Source: an uncultured Treponema sp. (GTDB taxonomy: Bacteria > Spirochaetota > Spirochaetia > Treponematales > Treponemataceae). Taken from it: 64,000 nt of DNA. The stretch is taken from assembly GCA_947167345.1 (NCBI GenBank), contig CAMVHR010000002.1:1-64000 (forward strand), read 5' to 3'. Positions 34,427-43,428 of this stretch are shown piece by piece. A program made the translations under genes and the position numbers. Under the pieces are notes generated by a model. That model made no database searches. It was not told the origin of the DNA and saw nothing but the letters and a program-made list of their open reading frames with translations. Within the stretch, counting starts at the first letter, position 1; each line of letters begins with the position of its first letter.

Positions 34427-35332
34427 GTATAGTGTTTCGCCTAAAAGCCGTGCGGCAAGTGTAACGGCCATGCTTGCTGTATCATTGCGCACGTCGAGGA
34501 TTGGATTTACCTCTACAATTTCCATTGATTTTACAGTACCGAGTGTTGCCATTTCTTCCATAAGGAGAAGGGCTTCCCTGTAGTTTAGTCCGCCGGGTAC
34601 TGGGACTCCTGTTCCTGGAGCAATGGAAGGATCAAGGGAGTCCATGTCAAAGCTTATGTGTACGACATCACAGTGTGTCTTAAAGAACAGCTTTACTTTT
34701 TTTACAATGTCGCTGAATCCTTGCCTGTCAATATCGCTTACTGTGAATACTGTAACACCGGCTTCTTTCATGAGCTTTTTTTCTCCGCTGTCCAAGTCAC
34801 GCACTCCAACATAGCAGATGTTCTCAGGATCTATCTTACGCCCGTCTTTGTACAGGTTGACCAGTTGCGTTAGTCCGTAGCCAGCACATGCGGCCATGCA
34901 TTCGCCATGGATATTGCCAGTAGGCGATGTTTGATCTGTATTAAAGTCTCCGTGGGCATCTACATACAGAACGCCAAGCCGCAAACCTTTTTCTGCATAT
35001 ACGGAACTCAATCCTGCTACAGAACCCAAAACAATGGAGTGATCACCTCCAAGAATCAGTGGAAATTCTCCATTTCGCACAGACAGGTCTACTTGTTCGG
35101 CAAGTCGTGTACATGCCTCGGTAATTGGCTTAAGGTATTTTGCTTTTGGATTGTCGCCAATTTCTGCATATTCCTGTGCTTCTGTTTCAACAGGCTTGTC
35201 GCGAATTACTGTGTGGCCTAAAGACTCAATCCTGTCTGAAATTCCTGCAAGACGCATTGCTGACGGTCCCATATCTGAGCCGTGACGCCTGCCTCCAAAA
35301 TCAAGAGGCATTTCTATAATCCTTACGTTCAT
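34424..35332 (-). CDS. rocF: Arginase
   Basis: Mn-dependent hydrolysis of arginine to ornithine and urea. All ureohydrolase signatures are present: LILGGDHSIVLG, YVDAHGDFNT with SPTGNIHGE, and SFDMDSLDPSIAPGTG. At 302 residues the length is standard. The ATG has AGG directly adjacent, too close for a normal Shine-Dalgarno, and TGC-TAATAT 9 bases upstream, so the leader would be only a few bases. It stands alone in the window and could feed ornithine to polyamine or energy metabolism; agmatinase activity is less likely given the motif details. Confidence 0.92.
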   Translation of the reverse strand: MNVRIIEMPLDFGGRRHGSDMGPSAMRLAGISDRIESLGHTVIRDKPVETEAQEYAEIGDNPKAKYLKPITEACTRLAEQVDLSVRNGEFPLILGGDHSIVLGSVAGLSSVYAEKGLRLGVLYVDAHGDFNTDQTSPTGNIHGECMAACAGYGLTQLVNLYKDGRKIDPENICYVGVRDLDSGEKKLMKEAGVTVFTVSDIDRQGFSDIVKKVKLFFKTHCDVVHISFDMDSLDPSIAPGTGVPVPGGLNYREALLLMEEMATLGTVKSMEIVEVNPILDVRNDTASMAVTLAARLLGETLY

Positions 35333-35378
35333 CCTGTGCAGATATTAGCACAAACAGCCTATGAGGTAAAGTGAGAAT

Positions 35379-35424
35379 TTGCATCGCAATTTTAACTAGA
35401 CTTGCATTGCAATTATGGCTAGAA
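35379..35424. repeat. Two 23-bp imperfect direct repeats
   Basis: TTGCATCGCAATTTTAACTA and TTGCATTGCAATTATGGCTA begin 23 bases apart and agree at 18 of 22 positions. They lie just upstream of a GNAT gene. The core TTGCATcGCAAT is shared with the reverse complement of the 51.6-kb array, which has the same period. Confidence 0.8.
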
Positions 35425-35453
35425 TTATGTTGTAAATGCAGGTGTAATTTAGT

Positions 35454-36008
35454 ATGAGTTTGGAAATTGAAAAAATAAACTGGAAGGACTTTGTAAGGCC
35501 TGTTGTAAAGGGAGATGCAGCACGACTGCTTGAAATTTATTCTTATTATGTAAAGAACACTGCCGTATCTTATGAATATGATGTTCCGTCCGTTGAAGAA
35601 TTTGAAAGCCGCATAGAACATACAACACAAAAATACCCGTACCTTTGTGTAGAAAAAGACGGTAAGATACTTGGCTATGCCTATGCAGGTACCTTTCATA
35701 CCCGTGCTGCATATCAGTGGGATGTGGAGCTTTCAATTTATGTTGACAGATGTGTACGTAAGAGTGGGCTTGGGCGGTGTCTGTATCATTCTCTTGAAGA
35801 GGAACTTAAAAAAATTGGAATATTAAACATGTATGCATGTATTGCAGTGCCCAACAAAGAAGAAGATGAGTATTTGACGTATAACAGTGAAAAGTTTCAT
35901 GAACACATGGGCTTTCGGAAAGTGGGGACATTCTATAACTGTGCTAAAAAATTTAACAGGTGGTACGGCATGATTTGGATGGAAAAAATTATAGGTGAGC
36001 ATGAATGA
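35454..36008 (+). CDS. GNAT N-acetyltransferase, phosphinothricin-acetyltransferase-like
   Basis: 184 residues with VRPVVKGDAARLLEIYSYYVKNTAVSYEYDVPS at the N-terminus and the acetyl-CoA-binding region ELSIYVDRCVRKSGLGRCLYHSLEEEL. The C-terminal EHMGFRKVGTFYNCAKKFNRWYGMIWM is typical of the Pat/Bar-like branch. It would acetylate an amino group of an amino-acid-like or toxin-like substrate. AGG occurs upstream but rather far from the ATG. Two direct repeats lie in its promoter region. Confidence 0.88.
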   Translation: MSLEIEKINWKDFVRPVVKGDAARLLEIYSYYVKNTAVSYEYDVPSVEEFESRIEHTTQKYPYLCVEKDGKILGYAYAGTFHTRAAYQWDVELSIYVDRCVRKSGLGRCLYHSLEEELKKIGILNMYACIAVPNKEEDEYLTYNSEKFHEHMGFRKVGTFYNCAKKFNRWYGMIWMEKIIGEHE

Positions 36009-36068
36009 TTGTGGTATATAGCATATAGCCTTGTCTACGATAAGTAGGTAGCTTATGCAGTTGTGGTG

Positions 36069-36077
36069 TGCTAGAAT
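36069..36077 (+). promoter_or_regulatory. Extended -10 of the XRE-desulfoferrodoxin gene
   Basis: TGC-TAGAAT ends 6 bases before the ATG at 36084 with no Shine-Dalgarno, matching the leaderless geometry seen elsewhere in the window. Confidence 0.5.
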
Positions 36078-36083
36078 TGCATC

Positions 36084-36701
36084 ATGACAGATACTTATGT
36101 TACTGGAGCTGTAATAAAGCGGCTTCGCGAAAAGAAGAATTTGACACAGGAAGAGCTTGCGCAAAAGATTTTTGTTACAAGCAAAGCTGTTAGTAAATGG
36201 GAGACTGGTAGGGGATTTCCAGATATCAGTCTGTTAGAACCACTGGCAAAAGCTCTGTGCATTTCGATTATTGAGCTCTTGTCTGGTGACTGCATTCAGA
36301 ACACAAACAAGGCGGCAAACATGATGAAAGCCCATATTTATGTTTGTCCTGTATGCGGTAATGTGATTCACTCGTGTGGAGAGTCAGTTGTAAGCTGCTG
36401 CGGCATTCCCCTTCCATCACAGGATGCAGAGTTGCCAGATATTGAGCATGCGATAAATGTCCAGATTGTTGAAGATGAATACTTTGTTTCTGTTAATCAT
36501 TCAATGACAAAGGAGCATTACATTTCATTTTTGATGGCTGTATCTGGAAATAAGACGCAGTTTGTAAAGCTGTACCCAGAACAGAATGCCGAGGCAAGGT
36601 TTAAAATTGACGGTGTAACTAGCCTGTATGCGTATTGCAATAGGCATGGTCTTTTTAAACTGAATCGTATGCCGATTGCTCTTCCTCGAATTTCTTTATG
36701 A
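36084..36701 (+). CDS. XRE-type regulator fused to desulfoferrodoxin-like iron domain
   Basis: Residues about 8-68 are an XRE helix-turn-helix (LREKKNLTQEELAQKIFVTSKAVSKWETG). Cys88, Cys91, Cys105 and Cys106 then match the CxxC...CC of desulforedoxin centre I. His122, His139, His145, Cys185 and His188 reproduce the five ligands of the superoxide-reductase centre, with the family spacings (His-x5-His, Cys-x2-His). The protein may be an oxygen- or superoxide-responsive transcription factor, or a superoxide reductase with a DNA-binding module. Its 3' end overlaps the convergent membrane-protein gene by 47 bases. Confidence 0.88.
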   Translation: MTDTYVTGAVIKRLREKKNLTQEELAQKIFVTSKAVSKWETGRGFPDISLLEPLAKALCISIIELLSGDCIQNTNKAANMMKAHIYVCPVCGNVIHSCGESVVSCCGIPLPSQDAELPDIEHAINVQIVEDEYFVSVNHSMTKEHYISFLMAVSGNKTQFVKLYPEQNAEARFKIDGVTSLYAYCNRHGLFKLNRMPIALPRISL

Positions 36702-37629
36702 GCAGGTTTGCAAATCTGTCGGAGTTTTCATCTGTAGAAATGAATTTTACAGTGTCAGTTTTGCTATCAGAAAGTCTTACTGCTAAGATATAATAAAAAG
36801 CTTTTGTTTCTAGAAACATTTTTTTTGTCGTAAGGAGCTCTATTTGCATAATGGCAGCGGATTTCCTTACGAATCCTCTTCTGTATGAAAAACATTGATT
36901 CTCTTCATCAACGGTAATGGAACTGCCTATATTATCTATAAGACTAAACAGAGATAGCATTAAAAGAATTATGGTGAATGCAAAAGCTGTAATTTTTTCA
37001 CCTAAACTATCAAAGTCTTCCATATAAAATGGAAGAAGTGCCAGCATAATGCAAAAAAACACAGTGCACAAGGAATAAATGATAAAGCCTCCTTTTTGTC
37101 TGCGTACAGTATATGACTGTGTTTTTAACGACTTATTTATGGAGCCTGCATTTTCGTAGGCATAGTCTTGTGCAAAGTATAAAAATCTATCCTTATTAAC
37201 CATTGTGCTTTCGATTTTAACTTTTTCAGATCCGAATGACACAATGATGTTTCCTGCATTATCGCTTATTGCTGAAGTTATTTGACTGCGTTGAAAAAAT
37301 TTTGTTCCCCTAAAAAGCCTTGTAACTGTTATCTGCTGTCCGTCAATAACAATTTTAAAAAGCTGTTCGTGTACAAGGGCGAGTAATCCTAAGATGCATA
37401 TTATGATGAAGCATGGCACTGCAATTTTTAAATCCCACAAATACGAAAGGACGGCAAAGCTTCCAAAAAACAATTCGAATATAACTGTGAGTGGTATAAT
37501 CCATTTTGGTGCATGAACAGAAAAATTATCTACACTGTCATATTCGTGTTCGCGATATTCAGCTTCGCCTTCCTTTCGCGAGAAAAATTTAAGTACCAGA
37601 AAAATAACTTTTGTTATGATAGTTCCCAT
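36655..37629 (-). CDS. Membrane protein with two PH-like regions, unknown function
   Basis: 324 residues with two pairs of TM helices (about 42-90 and 177-232). Each pair is followed by a beta-rich segment (ITVTRLFRGTKFFQRSQITSAI, SYRRGFVRKSAAIMQIELLTTK) that resembles bacterial PH-like domains found after hydrophobic hairpins. The start has no Shine-Dalgarno and follows the carA stop by 9 bases. It may be translated from the carA message. Its family was not identified with certainty. Confidence 0.65.
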   Translation of the reverse strand: MGTIITKVIFLVLKFFSRKEGEAEYREHEYDSVDNFSVHAPKWIIPLTVIFELFFGSFAVLSYLWDLKIAVPCFIIICILGLLALVHEQLFKIVIDGQQITVTRLFRGTKFFQRSQITSAISDNAGNIIVSFGSEKVKIESTMVNKDRFLYFAQDYAYENAGSINKSLKTQSYTVRRQKGGFIIYSLCTVFFCIMLALLPFYMEDFDSLGEKITAFAFTIILLMLSLFSLIDNIGSSITVDEENQCFSYRRGFVRKSAAIMQIELLTTKKMFLETKAFYYILAVRLSDSKTDTVKFISTDENSDRFANLLIKKFEEEQSAYDSV

Positions 37630-37638
37630 GAACGACGA

Positions 37639-38952
37639 TTATGCCCCAAGCTTTTCCTTTGTGCTCTTTATTGTGCTGGCAAAGTATTTTATGGAATCTA
37701 TCCTTTCGTGCTCTGCCTTAAAATCCTTGAAGTAGTCGTGATTGTTAATAAGACGTACAAAGTCGTCAAAGAGAAAGCTTGTGTCCAAAGGACCAGAACA
37801 GGCTTCAGGATGAAACTGTACGCTGAACGCAGGGAATGTCGTATATGTAATGCCCTCGCAAGTACCGTCATTCGTATTTACAAAGCTTAAGACGGCTCCT
37901 GCCGGAATGCTGTCATTCTCTACTGCATAGCCATGGTTCTGGCTTGAAATGTATACTCTGCCTGTATTCAAATACTTTACAGGCTGGTTAGCACCACGAT
38001 GACCATACTTGAGCTTGCTTGTCTTTGCACCGGAAGCAAGGGCAAGAATCTGATGTCCAAGGCAGATTCCGAATACTGGGATTTTCTTTTCAAGCAATAA
38101 TTTGAGTTCCTTTATTATGCCAACATTGTCCTGTGGGTCTCCTGGTCCGTTACTCAGCATGATTCCGTCAGGATTAAGTGCCATAATCTCCTGTGCCGTA
38201 GCTGTACTTGGAACTGTAATAACTTCAAGACCACGCTTTAAAAGCTCTCGGCGAATATTTGCCTTTGCTCCAAAATCCCACAGTACGACTTTTTTGCCTT
38301 TGCCGTCTTTCATTGCTTTTTCTGGATCATTTTCTTTTGTACCGTCGGACCGAACGGGAACAAAGCGATATTCTGCACTTTCGGCAAATACAACATCTGC
38401 ACTTTCTTCTATTTTAGTAGCTGAGCATGTAACCGATTCTACTGCCTGTTCTATCTTATATGCTTTAATTTTTTCAAGGAGTGCGGTTTTCTTTTTTTCA
38501 TCTTTCAATGATTCAAATGCTTCTTGTACTTCGGCACTGTTGCCGCTTATGAGCATGCCGTTCATTACACCGACTTCGCGTAGCACTTTCGTAAGGGCAC
38601 GAGTGTCAATGTCGTAAAGACCGATTATGTTCTGAGATTTTAGATATTCGTCTAGTGTTGTACCGCAGCGGAAGTTAGAAGGTGTTTCGCACCAAGAACG
38701 GACAATATAGCCGCGGACATGACAGGCAGAACTTTCAAAATCTTTGGGAATGATGCCGTAGTTGCCTATGAGCGGAAATGTTTGCGTGACAATCTGACCG
38801 AAATAGCTTGGGTCGGTCAGCGTTTCTATGTATCCGTTCATGCCGGTAGTGAATACAGCTTCTCCGGTTATTACACCGGTAGCTCCAAAACTCTTTCCTT
38901 CAAAGACCAGTCCATTAGCCAGGACTATACAGGCTTTAGTACTATCACTCAT
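37639..38952 (-). CDS. carA: Carbamoyl-phosphate synthase small subunit
   Basis: The glutaminase subunit that supplies ammonia to CarB for carbamoyl phosphate (pyrimidines, arginine). The N-terminal domain (GMNGYIETLTDPSYFGQIV) and the class I amidotransferase triad (FGICLGHQ with Cys; FHPEACSGP with His and Glu) are intact. At 437 residues it is longer than the usual 360-380. Extra residues lie between the two domains (about 165-220: ESVTCSATKIEESADVV...KAMKDGKGK) and at the C-terminus. AAGG precedes the ATG. carB is 13.5 kb away on the other strand, which is unusual. Confidence 0.95.
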   Translation of the reverse strand: MSDSTKACIVLANGLVFEGKSFGATGVITGEAVFTTGMNGYIETLTDPSYFGQIVTQTFPLIGNYGIIPKDFESSACHVRGYIVRSWCETPSNFRCGTTLDEYLKSQNIIGLYDIDTRALTKVLREVGVMNGMLISGNSAEVQEAFESLKDEKKKTALLEKIKAYKIEQAVESVTCSATKIEESADVVFAESAEYRFVPVRSDGTKENDPEKAMKDGKGKKVVLWDFGAKANIRRELLKRGLEVITVPSTATAQEIMALNPDGIMLSNGPGDPQDNVGIIKELKLLLEKKIPVFGICLGHQILALASGAKTSKLKYGHRGANQPVKYLNTGRVYISSQNHGYAVENDSIPAGAVLSFVNTNDGTCEGITYTTFPAFSVQFHPEACSGPLDTSFLFDDFVRLINNHDYFKDFKAEHERIDSIKYFASTIKSTKEKLGA

Positions 38953-39090
38953 ACTAAAGCCTTACTATATCAGATTTTAATTTTTTTGTATACAGAAGCA
39001 TGTAAATTTTTTAGTAATAGACGAAAACTGACATTTTTATGTTTTATATGTTTTCGCAAACATTTTTTTAGCTTTTAATCCAGAAATTTA

Positions 39091-39119
39091 TTGACATATT
39101 AAAACTTCTGTTTTATGGT
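39091..39119 (+). promoter_or_regulatory. Promoter of the 1132-residue enzyme gene
   Basis: TTGACA and TATGGT are separated by 17 bases. The spacer holds an AAAAC-TTCT-GTTTT palindrome that could be an operator. The leader is about 40 bases with AGGAG before the ATG. Confidence 0.7.
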
Positions 39120-39164
39120 GGAATGTAAGTGCGAAACTGCAATGAATACCATAGGAGTGGATAA

Positions 39165-42100
39165 ATGAACATGAATGCTATAGGCTCATTTTCAAAGTTG
39201 AATGGAATGGATGTTTATAAAATCGAAAACTACGGTAGTATGGACGATTTTTTTATGACCATTACAAGTTCGTCTGACATCTGGAACTTCTGCTGGGCAC
39301 AAGGTGGCATTACAGCAGGTCGAATGGACAGCAATCATGCAATCTTTCCGTATTACACGGCCGATAAAGTAAGTGACGCTTCAACCTATACGGGAAACTA
39401 TACTTGCATTGCAGTTGAACAGGACGATGGCATTGAGTTTTGGGAGCCGTTTTCATCATTTCATGCCCCTCAGGTACACAAACGCTCTGTACAAAAAGAG
39501 CTGAAGCATACAATATATAAGAATTTTAATGGAACACAAGTCTGGTTTGAAGAAATCAATACCAGACTTCAGCTGCTTTTTAGGACAGGCTGGACTTCCA
39601 GTGAAAAGTACGGACTTGTAAGGACTAGTTATATAGAAAACTTGTCGTCTGCTGTCAGAAAGATTGCAGTCTTGGATGGATGTCGCAACATACTTCCTGC
39701 TTGTTGTACGTCAAAGTTTCAGAATGACAACAGCATTCTGCTTGATGCATACAAAAAGACTGATTTATATATGGATTCAAACATAGCTTTGTTTACGGTG
39801 TCGTCAATAGTTTCCGATAAGGCAGAGCCAAACGAAGGTTTGTCCGCAAATACATGCTGGTTTTCTACGGCAGACAATGTAATTCTTGCAGATGATGCTC
39901 CCGAGCAGTTTATTGATATGAATATGCTTCCTTGTTTTGAACAGTTTAAGACTGAGCGTGTCATAAAGGGCAAGCGCGCTTCTTGTTACATTTGCAAAAA
40001 CATGAATCTTGCCTCCGGCAAATCAGAAAACTGGTATCAGGTATTTGATACTGCACGCACTCTTCCTCAGATAGAAGCATTAAAGTCAATACTGAAAGAC
40101 CGTGATAATGCCTTAAAAGATTTGGAATCTGATATTGCAGCTGGTGACAGCATCATGACTGAATACATACAGGCTGCTGACGGCGTTCAGGACACTGCAG
40201 ATGTCATGGCTTGTCTGCACCATCATGAAAACGTAATGTTCAACATAATGAGGGGTGGTATTTTTGCAAATGATGGAAAAATCAATCCTAAGGACTTTTT
40301 ACGTTTTGTCACTCAACGTAACAAATCTATGGTTCAGTTTTGTACAGATGTTCTGAGAAAATTGGATGGAGAGTCCAATGGTGCAGGTCTTGTCAATTAC
40401 GGAGACTTTGAAAAACTTGTGAACAGTACAAACAGTCCTCACTTTACAAGGCTGTTCCTTGAATACATGCCTCTGACATTTTCGCGAAGACACGGGGATC
40501 CAAGCCGTCCGTGGAACATCTTTAATATTAGACTAAAAGATTATGAGGGAAATCCCATCCTAAACTATGAGGGAAACTGGAGGGATATTTTTCAAAACTG
40601 GGAAGCTCTTGTCTATTCATATCCTGAATATATCAAGAACATGTGTGCAAAATTCCTTAACGCAATGACTGCCGATGGCTTTAATCCGTATAAAATAAAT
40701 AGACAGGGAATTGACTGGGAAATACCCGACCCTACAAATCCTTGGGCACAAATCGGCTATTGGGGAGACCATCAAGTCATATATTTTGAAAAACTTTTGG
40801 AATTTTATGACAAGACAAAGCGTAATGAACTTTTGAACGGAATAAATGAAAAAATATATGCAAGTACAAATGTTCCGTACAGAATCAAGTCTTATGCTGA
40901 CATACTAAAAAATCCAAGAGTAACAATAGAATTTGACAGAGACTTGAGCAACACTCTTAAGGTTAAGGAGACACGTAATGGTTCTGATGCAAAACTTGTT
41001 CAAGGGTCTGATGAACAACCTTATCTTGTAAGTTTTGCCGCAAAGGTTCTGCAGATAGTCATCAGCAAGATTGCAAATTTTGTTCCAGCAGGGGGAATCT
41101 GGCTGAATACGCAACGTCCTGAATGGAATGATGCAAATAATGCTCTTGCAGGTTACGGTCTTTCTGTCGTAACACTCTGCTATTTGTACCGCTATATTGC
41201 ACATCTGCAAGATATCTTTATTAGTACACCTGTAAAAAATGTAACGCTTCCCAAAGCTATAAAAAAATGCTTTTATGACTTGGCGAGCCTGTTTGAAAGT
41301 ACAAATGCTGAATCCTGTGCACAAAGTGATAGTGAAAGAAAATCTTTTACAGACAAGGCTGGTCTGATTTTTGAAGCTGAACGCACTGAACTATATGCAC
41401 ACGGCTATAGTTCTGGCGAAGAAGATGTTTCATGTGAAGAAATAGCGTCAATGCTTGCAAAGATTAACTCTCATTTAGAGCATTCAATAAGATTAAACAA
41501 ACGTAATGATGGTCTTTATCACTCGTATAATACGCTTAAGATAACAGATAGAGGCATGAAGGTGGAGTATCTGCAAGAAATGCTTGAAGGACAGGTTGCA
41601 ATCCTTTCTTCCAAGCTTCTTTCTCCAGAAGAAGCTCTTGATGTCATCCATGCGCTTCGTAACAGCAAAATGTATGAGCCTCGTCAGAATTCCTATATGC
41701 TGTATCCCGACAAAGAGCTTCCTGAATTCTATAATAAGAATTGTGTTTCATCAAATGACGTTGCGCCACTTTCTTCGCTGCTTAAAAGGACGGGGTGCTT
41801 ATATCTGGAAAAGGATATCAACGGAACATATCACTTTAACCCTGAGTTTAGGAATGCACATGTATTGAACGAGTTTATACAGTCACAGAAAGAAGTTGAC
41901 AGACCTTCTGAGTCAGAAAGGGATGATCTTCTTGCACTGTATGAAAAGACGTTCAATCACCAGGCCTTTACCGGTCGGTCAGGAACATTCTATGCGTATG
42001 AAGGTTTGGGAAGCATTTACTGGCACATGGTGTCAAAACTAATGCTTGCGGTGCAAGAAAATTTCTTTACAGCTTGCTCTCAGCATAAGACCAATGTTGC

Positions 42101-42563
42101 AGGTCAGCTGGAACAGGCTTACTACGACATAAGAAATGGTCTTGGGTATAACAAGTGCCCGGAATTGTATGGAGCATTCCCAGCAGATCCATACTCTCAT
42201 ACTCCTCGTTTGCAAGGTGCAAAACAGCCTGGCATGACAGGACAGGTAAAAGAAGAAGTCCTTAGTCGATGGGGTGAACTTGGTGTTTCAATAGAAAATG
42301 GAGCAGCCTCGTTTAATCCTGTATTGCTTAAAAACTCTGAAATAAAACCTGACGGTACACTGAATTTTACATGGTGTGGGGTTCCAGTGACATATCGTTT
42401 TACAAACACTGATGTATCAGCGATTACTGTGACATGCTGTGGGCATGCAGAAACTCATAAGGGAACGACCCTTACTGTTCAGGAAACCGCTGATCTGTTC
42501 TTGCGTCAGGGCAAGGTCTGTGCAATAGAAGTTCGGTTTCCTGAACAGATAAGGTGTTTTTAG
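39165..42563 (+). CDS. Large putative carbohydrate-active enzyme, family unassigned
   Basis: 1132 residues without signal peptide, so cytoplasmic. The N-terminal about 300 residues are beta-rich (NFCWAQGGITAGRMDSN, WTSSEKYGLVRTSYIENL). The central part is helical with RRHGDPSRPWN, NYEGNWRDIFQNWE and RPEWNDANNALAGYGLSVVTLCYLYRY, reminiscent of the (alpha/alpha)6 barrels of cellobiose-phosphorylase-like and related hydrolases. A short beta domain ends the protein. I cannot assign a CAZy family. Convergent sugar ABC genes, a LacI regulator and GH127 next door point to plant-polysaccharide oligomer breakdown. AGGAG precedes the ATG. Confidence 0.7.
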   Translation: MNMNAIGSFSKLNGMDVYKIENYGSMDDFFMTITSSSDIWNFCWAQGGITAGRMDSNHAIFPYYTADKVSDASTYTGNYTCIAVEQDDGIEFWEPFSSFHAPQVHKRSVQKELKHTIYKNFNGTQVWFEEINTRLQLLFRTGWTSSEKYGLVRTSYIENLSSAVRKIAVLDGCRNILPACCTSKFQNDNSILLDAYKKTDLYMDSNIALFTVSSIVSDKAEPNEGLSANTCWFSTADNVILADDAPEQFIDMNMLPCFEQFKTERVIKGKRASCYICKNMNLASGKSENWYQVFDTARTLPQIEALKSILKDRDNALKDLESDIAAGDSIMTEYIQAADGVQDTADVMACLHHHENVMFNIMRGGIFANDGKINPKDFLRFVTQRNKSMVQFCTDVLRKLDGESNGAGLVNYGDFEKLVNSTNSPHFTRLFLEYMPLTFSRRHGDPSRPWNIFNIRLKDYEGNPILNYEGNWRDIFQNWEALVYSYPEYIKNMCAKFLNAMTADGFNPYKINRQGIDWEIPDPTNPWAQIGYWGDHQVIYFEKLLEFYDKTKRNELLNGINEKIYASTNVPYRIKSYADILKNPRVTIEFDRDLSNTLKVKETRNGSDAKLVQGSDEQPYLVSFAAKVLQIVISKIANFVPAGGIWLNTQRPEWNDANNALAGYGLSVVTLCYLYRYIAHLQDIFISTPVKNVTLPKAIKKCFYDLASLFESTNAESCAQSDSERKSFTDKAGLIFEAERTELYAHGYSSGEEDVSCEEIASMLAKINSHLEHSIRLNKRNDGLYHSYNTLKITDRGMKVEYLQEMLEGQVAILSSKLLSPEEALDVIHALRNSKMYEPRQNSYMLYPDKELPEFYNKNCVSSNDVAPLSSLLKRTGCLYLEKDINGTYHFNPEFRNAHVLNEFIQSQKEVDRPSESERDDLLALYEKTFNHQAFTGRSGTFYAYEGLGSIYWHMVSKLMLAVQENFFTACSQHKTNVAGQLEQAYYDIRNGLGYNKCPELYGAFPADPYSHTPRLQGAKQPGMTGQVKEEVLSRWGELGVSIENGAASFNPVLLKNSEIKPDGTLNFTWCGVPVTYRFTNTDVSAITVTCCGHAETHKGTTLTVQETADLFLRQGKVCAIEVRFPEQIRCF

Positions 42564-42576
42564 AGCTTGCCTAGGT

Positions 42577-43428
42577 TTATGCCTTTACAGCACCGTTGGT
42601 AAGTCCGCTTACTATATATTTCTGCATGAAGATGAAAATCAGCACTACAGGCAGAATGGAAACAATTCCAAATGCCATTGTTGAATTCCACAAAGTCTGA
42701 TACTGCTGTACATAGTTGTAAATGCTAGAAGTAATCGGACGCTTCAGCGGATTTGTCATGAATGTAATTCCATAAATCAAATCGCCCCAGGCATAGACAA
42801 ATGAAAATACCGCTGCAACGACTATGCCTGGCTTTGCACACGGAAGCATTATCTTTGTAAAGGCTGATATTGGACTGCATCCGTCTATTCGTGCTGCCTC
42901 ATCAAGTTCTTTTGGAATTGATATGAAATATGTTCTCAGGATGATTACAGAAAATGGAATGCCTAATGTTGCATCTGCAAAAATCGGTGACCAGTATGAA
43001 CTGAGCAGCTTAAGCCTTGAGAACATAATGTAAAGGGATGTAAGCACAAGCGTTGAAGGCAGCATCTGCATTATAAGAAACAGCAGGATTACTATTTTAT
43101 TTCCCTTGAATTTAAATCTTGCAAGTCCATAAGCTGCAGGAATTGAAAGCAGTGTAGAAATAATTGTAGTTCCAACTGCAATTATAAGACTGTTCTTAAA
43201 TCCTCGCAGGGTGTCGCCAGAAACCGAAAGCTGATATGCAAACGGTTCGAGTGTAAGGTTCCTTGGAAAGATAGGTGTCGGAACTTGAAAAATTTCAACC
43301 TGAGTTTTAAGGGCAGTTACGAGCATCCAATAAAGAGGAAATATGAATATTATAAAAATTATAAGTGCGATGGCAAAAATAAAGTAATGTTTCTCTTCTG
43401 TTTTATTTTTCATTTCGTTTTCTTTCAT
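42577..43428 (-). CDS. Sugar ABC transporter permease, MalG type
   Basis: 283 residues with six predicted helices. The EAA loop with ELDEAARIDGCSPISAFTKIMLPCAKPG, which docks the ATPase, is near residue 180. It is the second permease of a CUT1-type importer. Its start shares a base with the stop of the preceding permease. No ATPase gene lies in this cluster, so a shared MsmK/UgpC-like ATPase from elsewhere is expected. Confidence 0.93.
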   Translation of the reverse strand: MKENEMKNKTEEKHYFIFAIALIIFIIFIFPLYWMLVTALKTQVEIFQVPTPIFPRNLTLEPFAYQLSVSGDTLRGFKNSLIIAVGTTIISTLLSIPAAYGLARFKFKGNKIVILLFLIMQMLPSTLVLTSLYIMFSRLKLLSSYWSPIFADATLGIPFSVIILRTYFISIPKELDEAARIDGCSPISAFTKIMLPCAKPGIVVAAVFSFVYAWGDLIYGITFMTNPLKRPITSSIYNYVQQYQTLWNSTMAFGIVSILPVVLIFIFMQKYIVSGLTNGAVKA

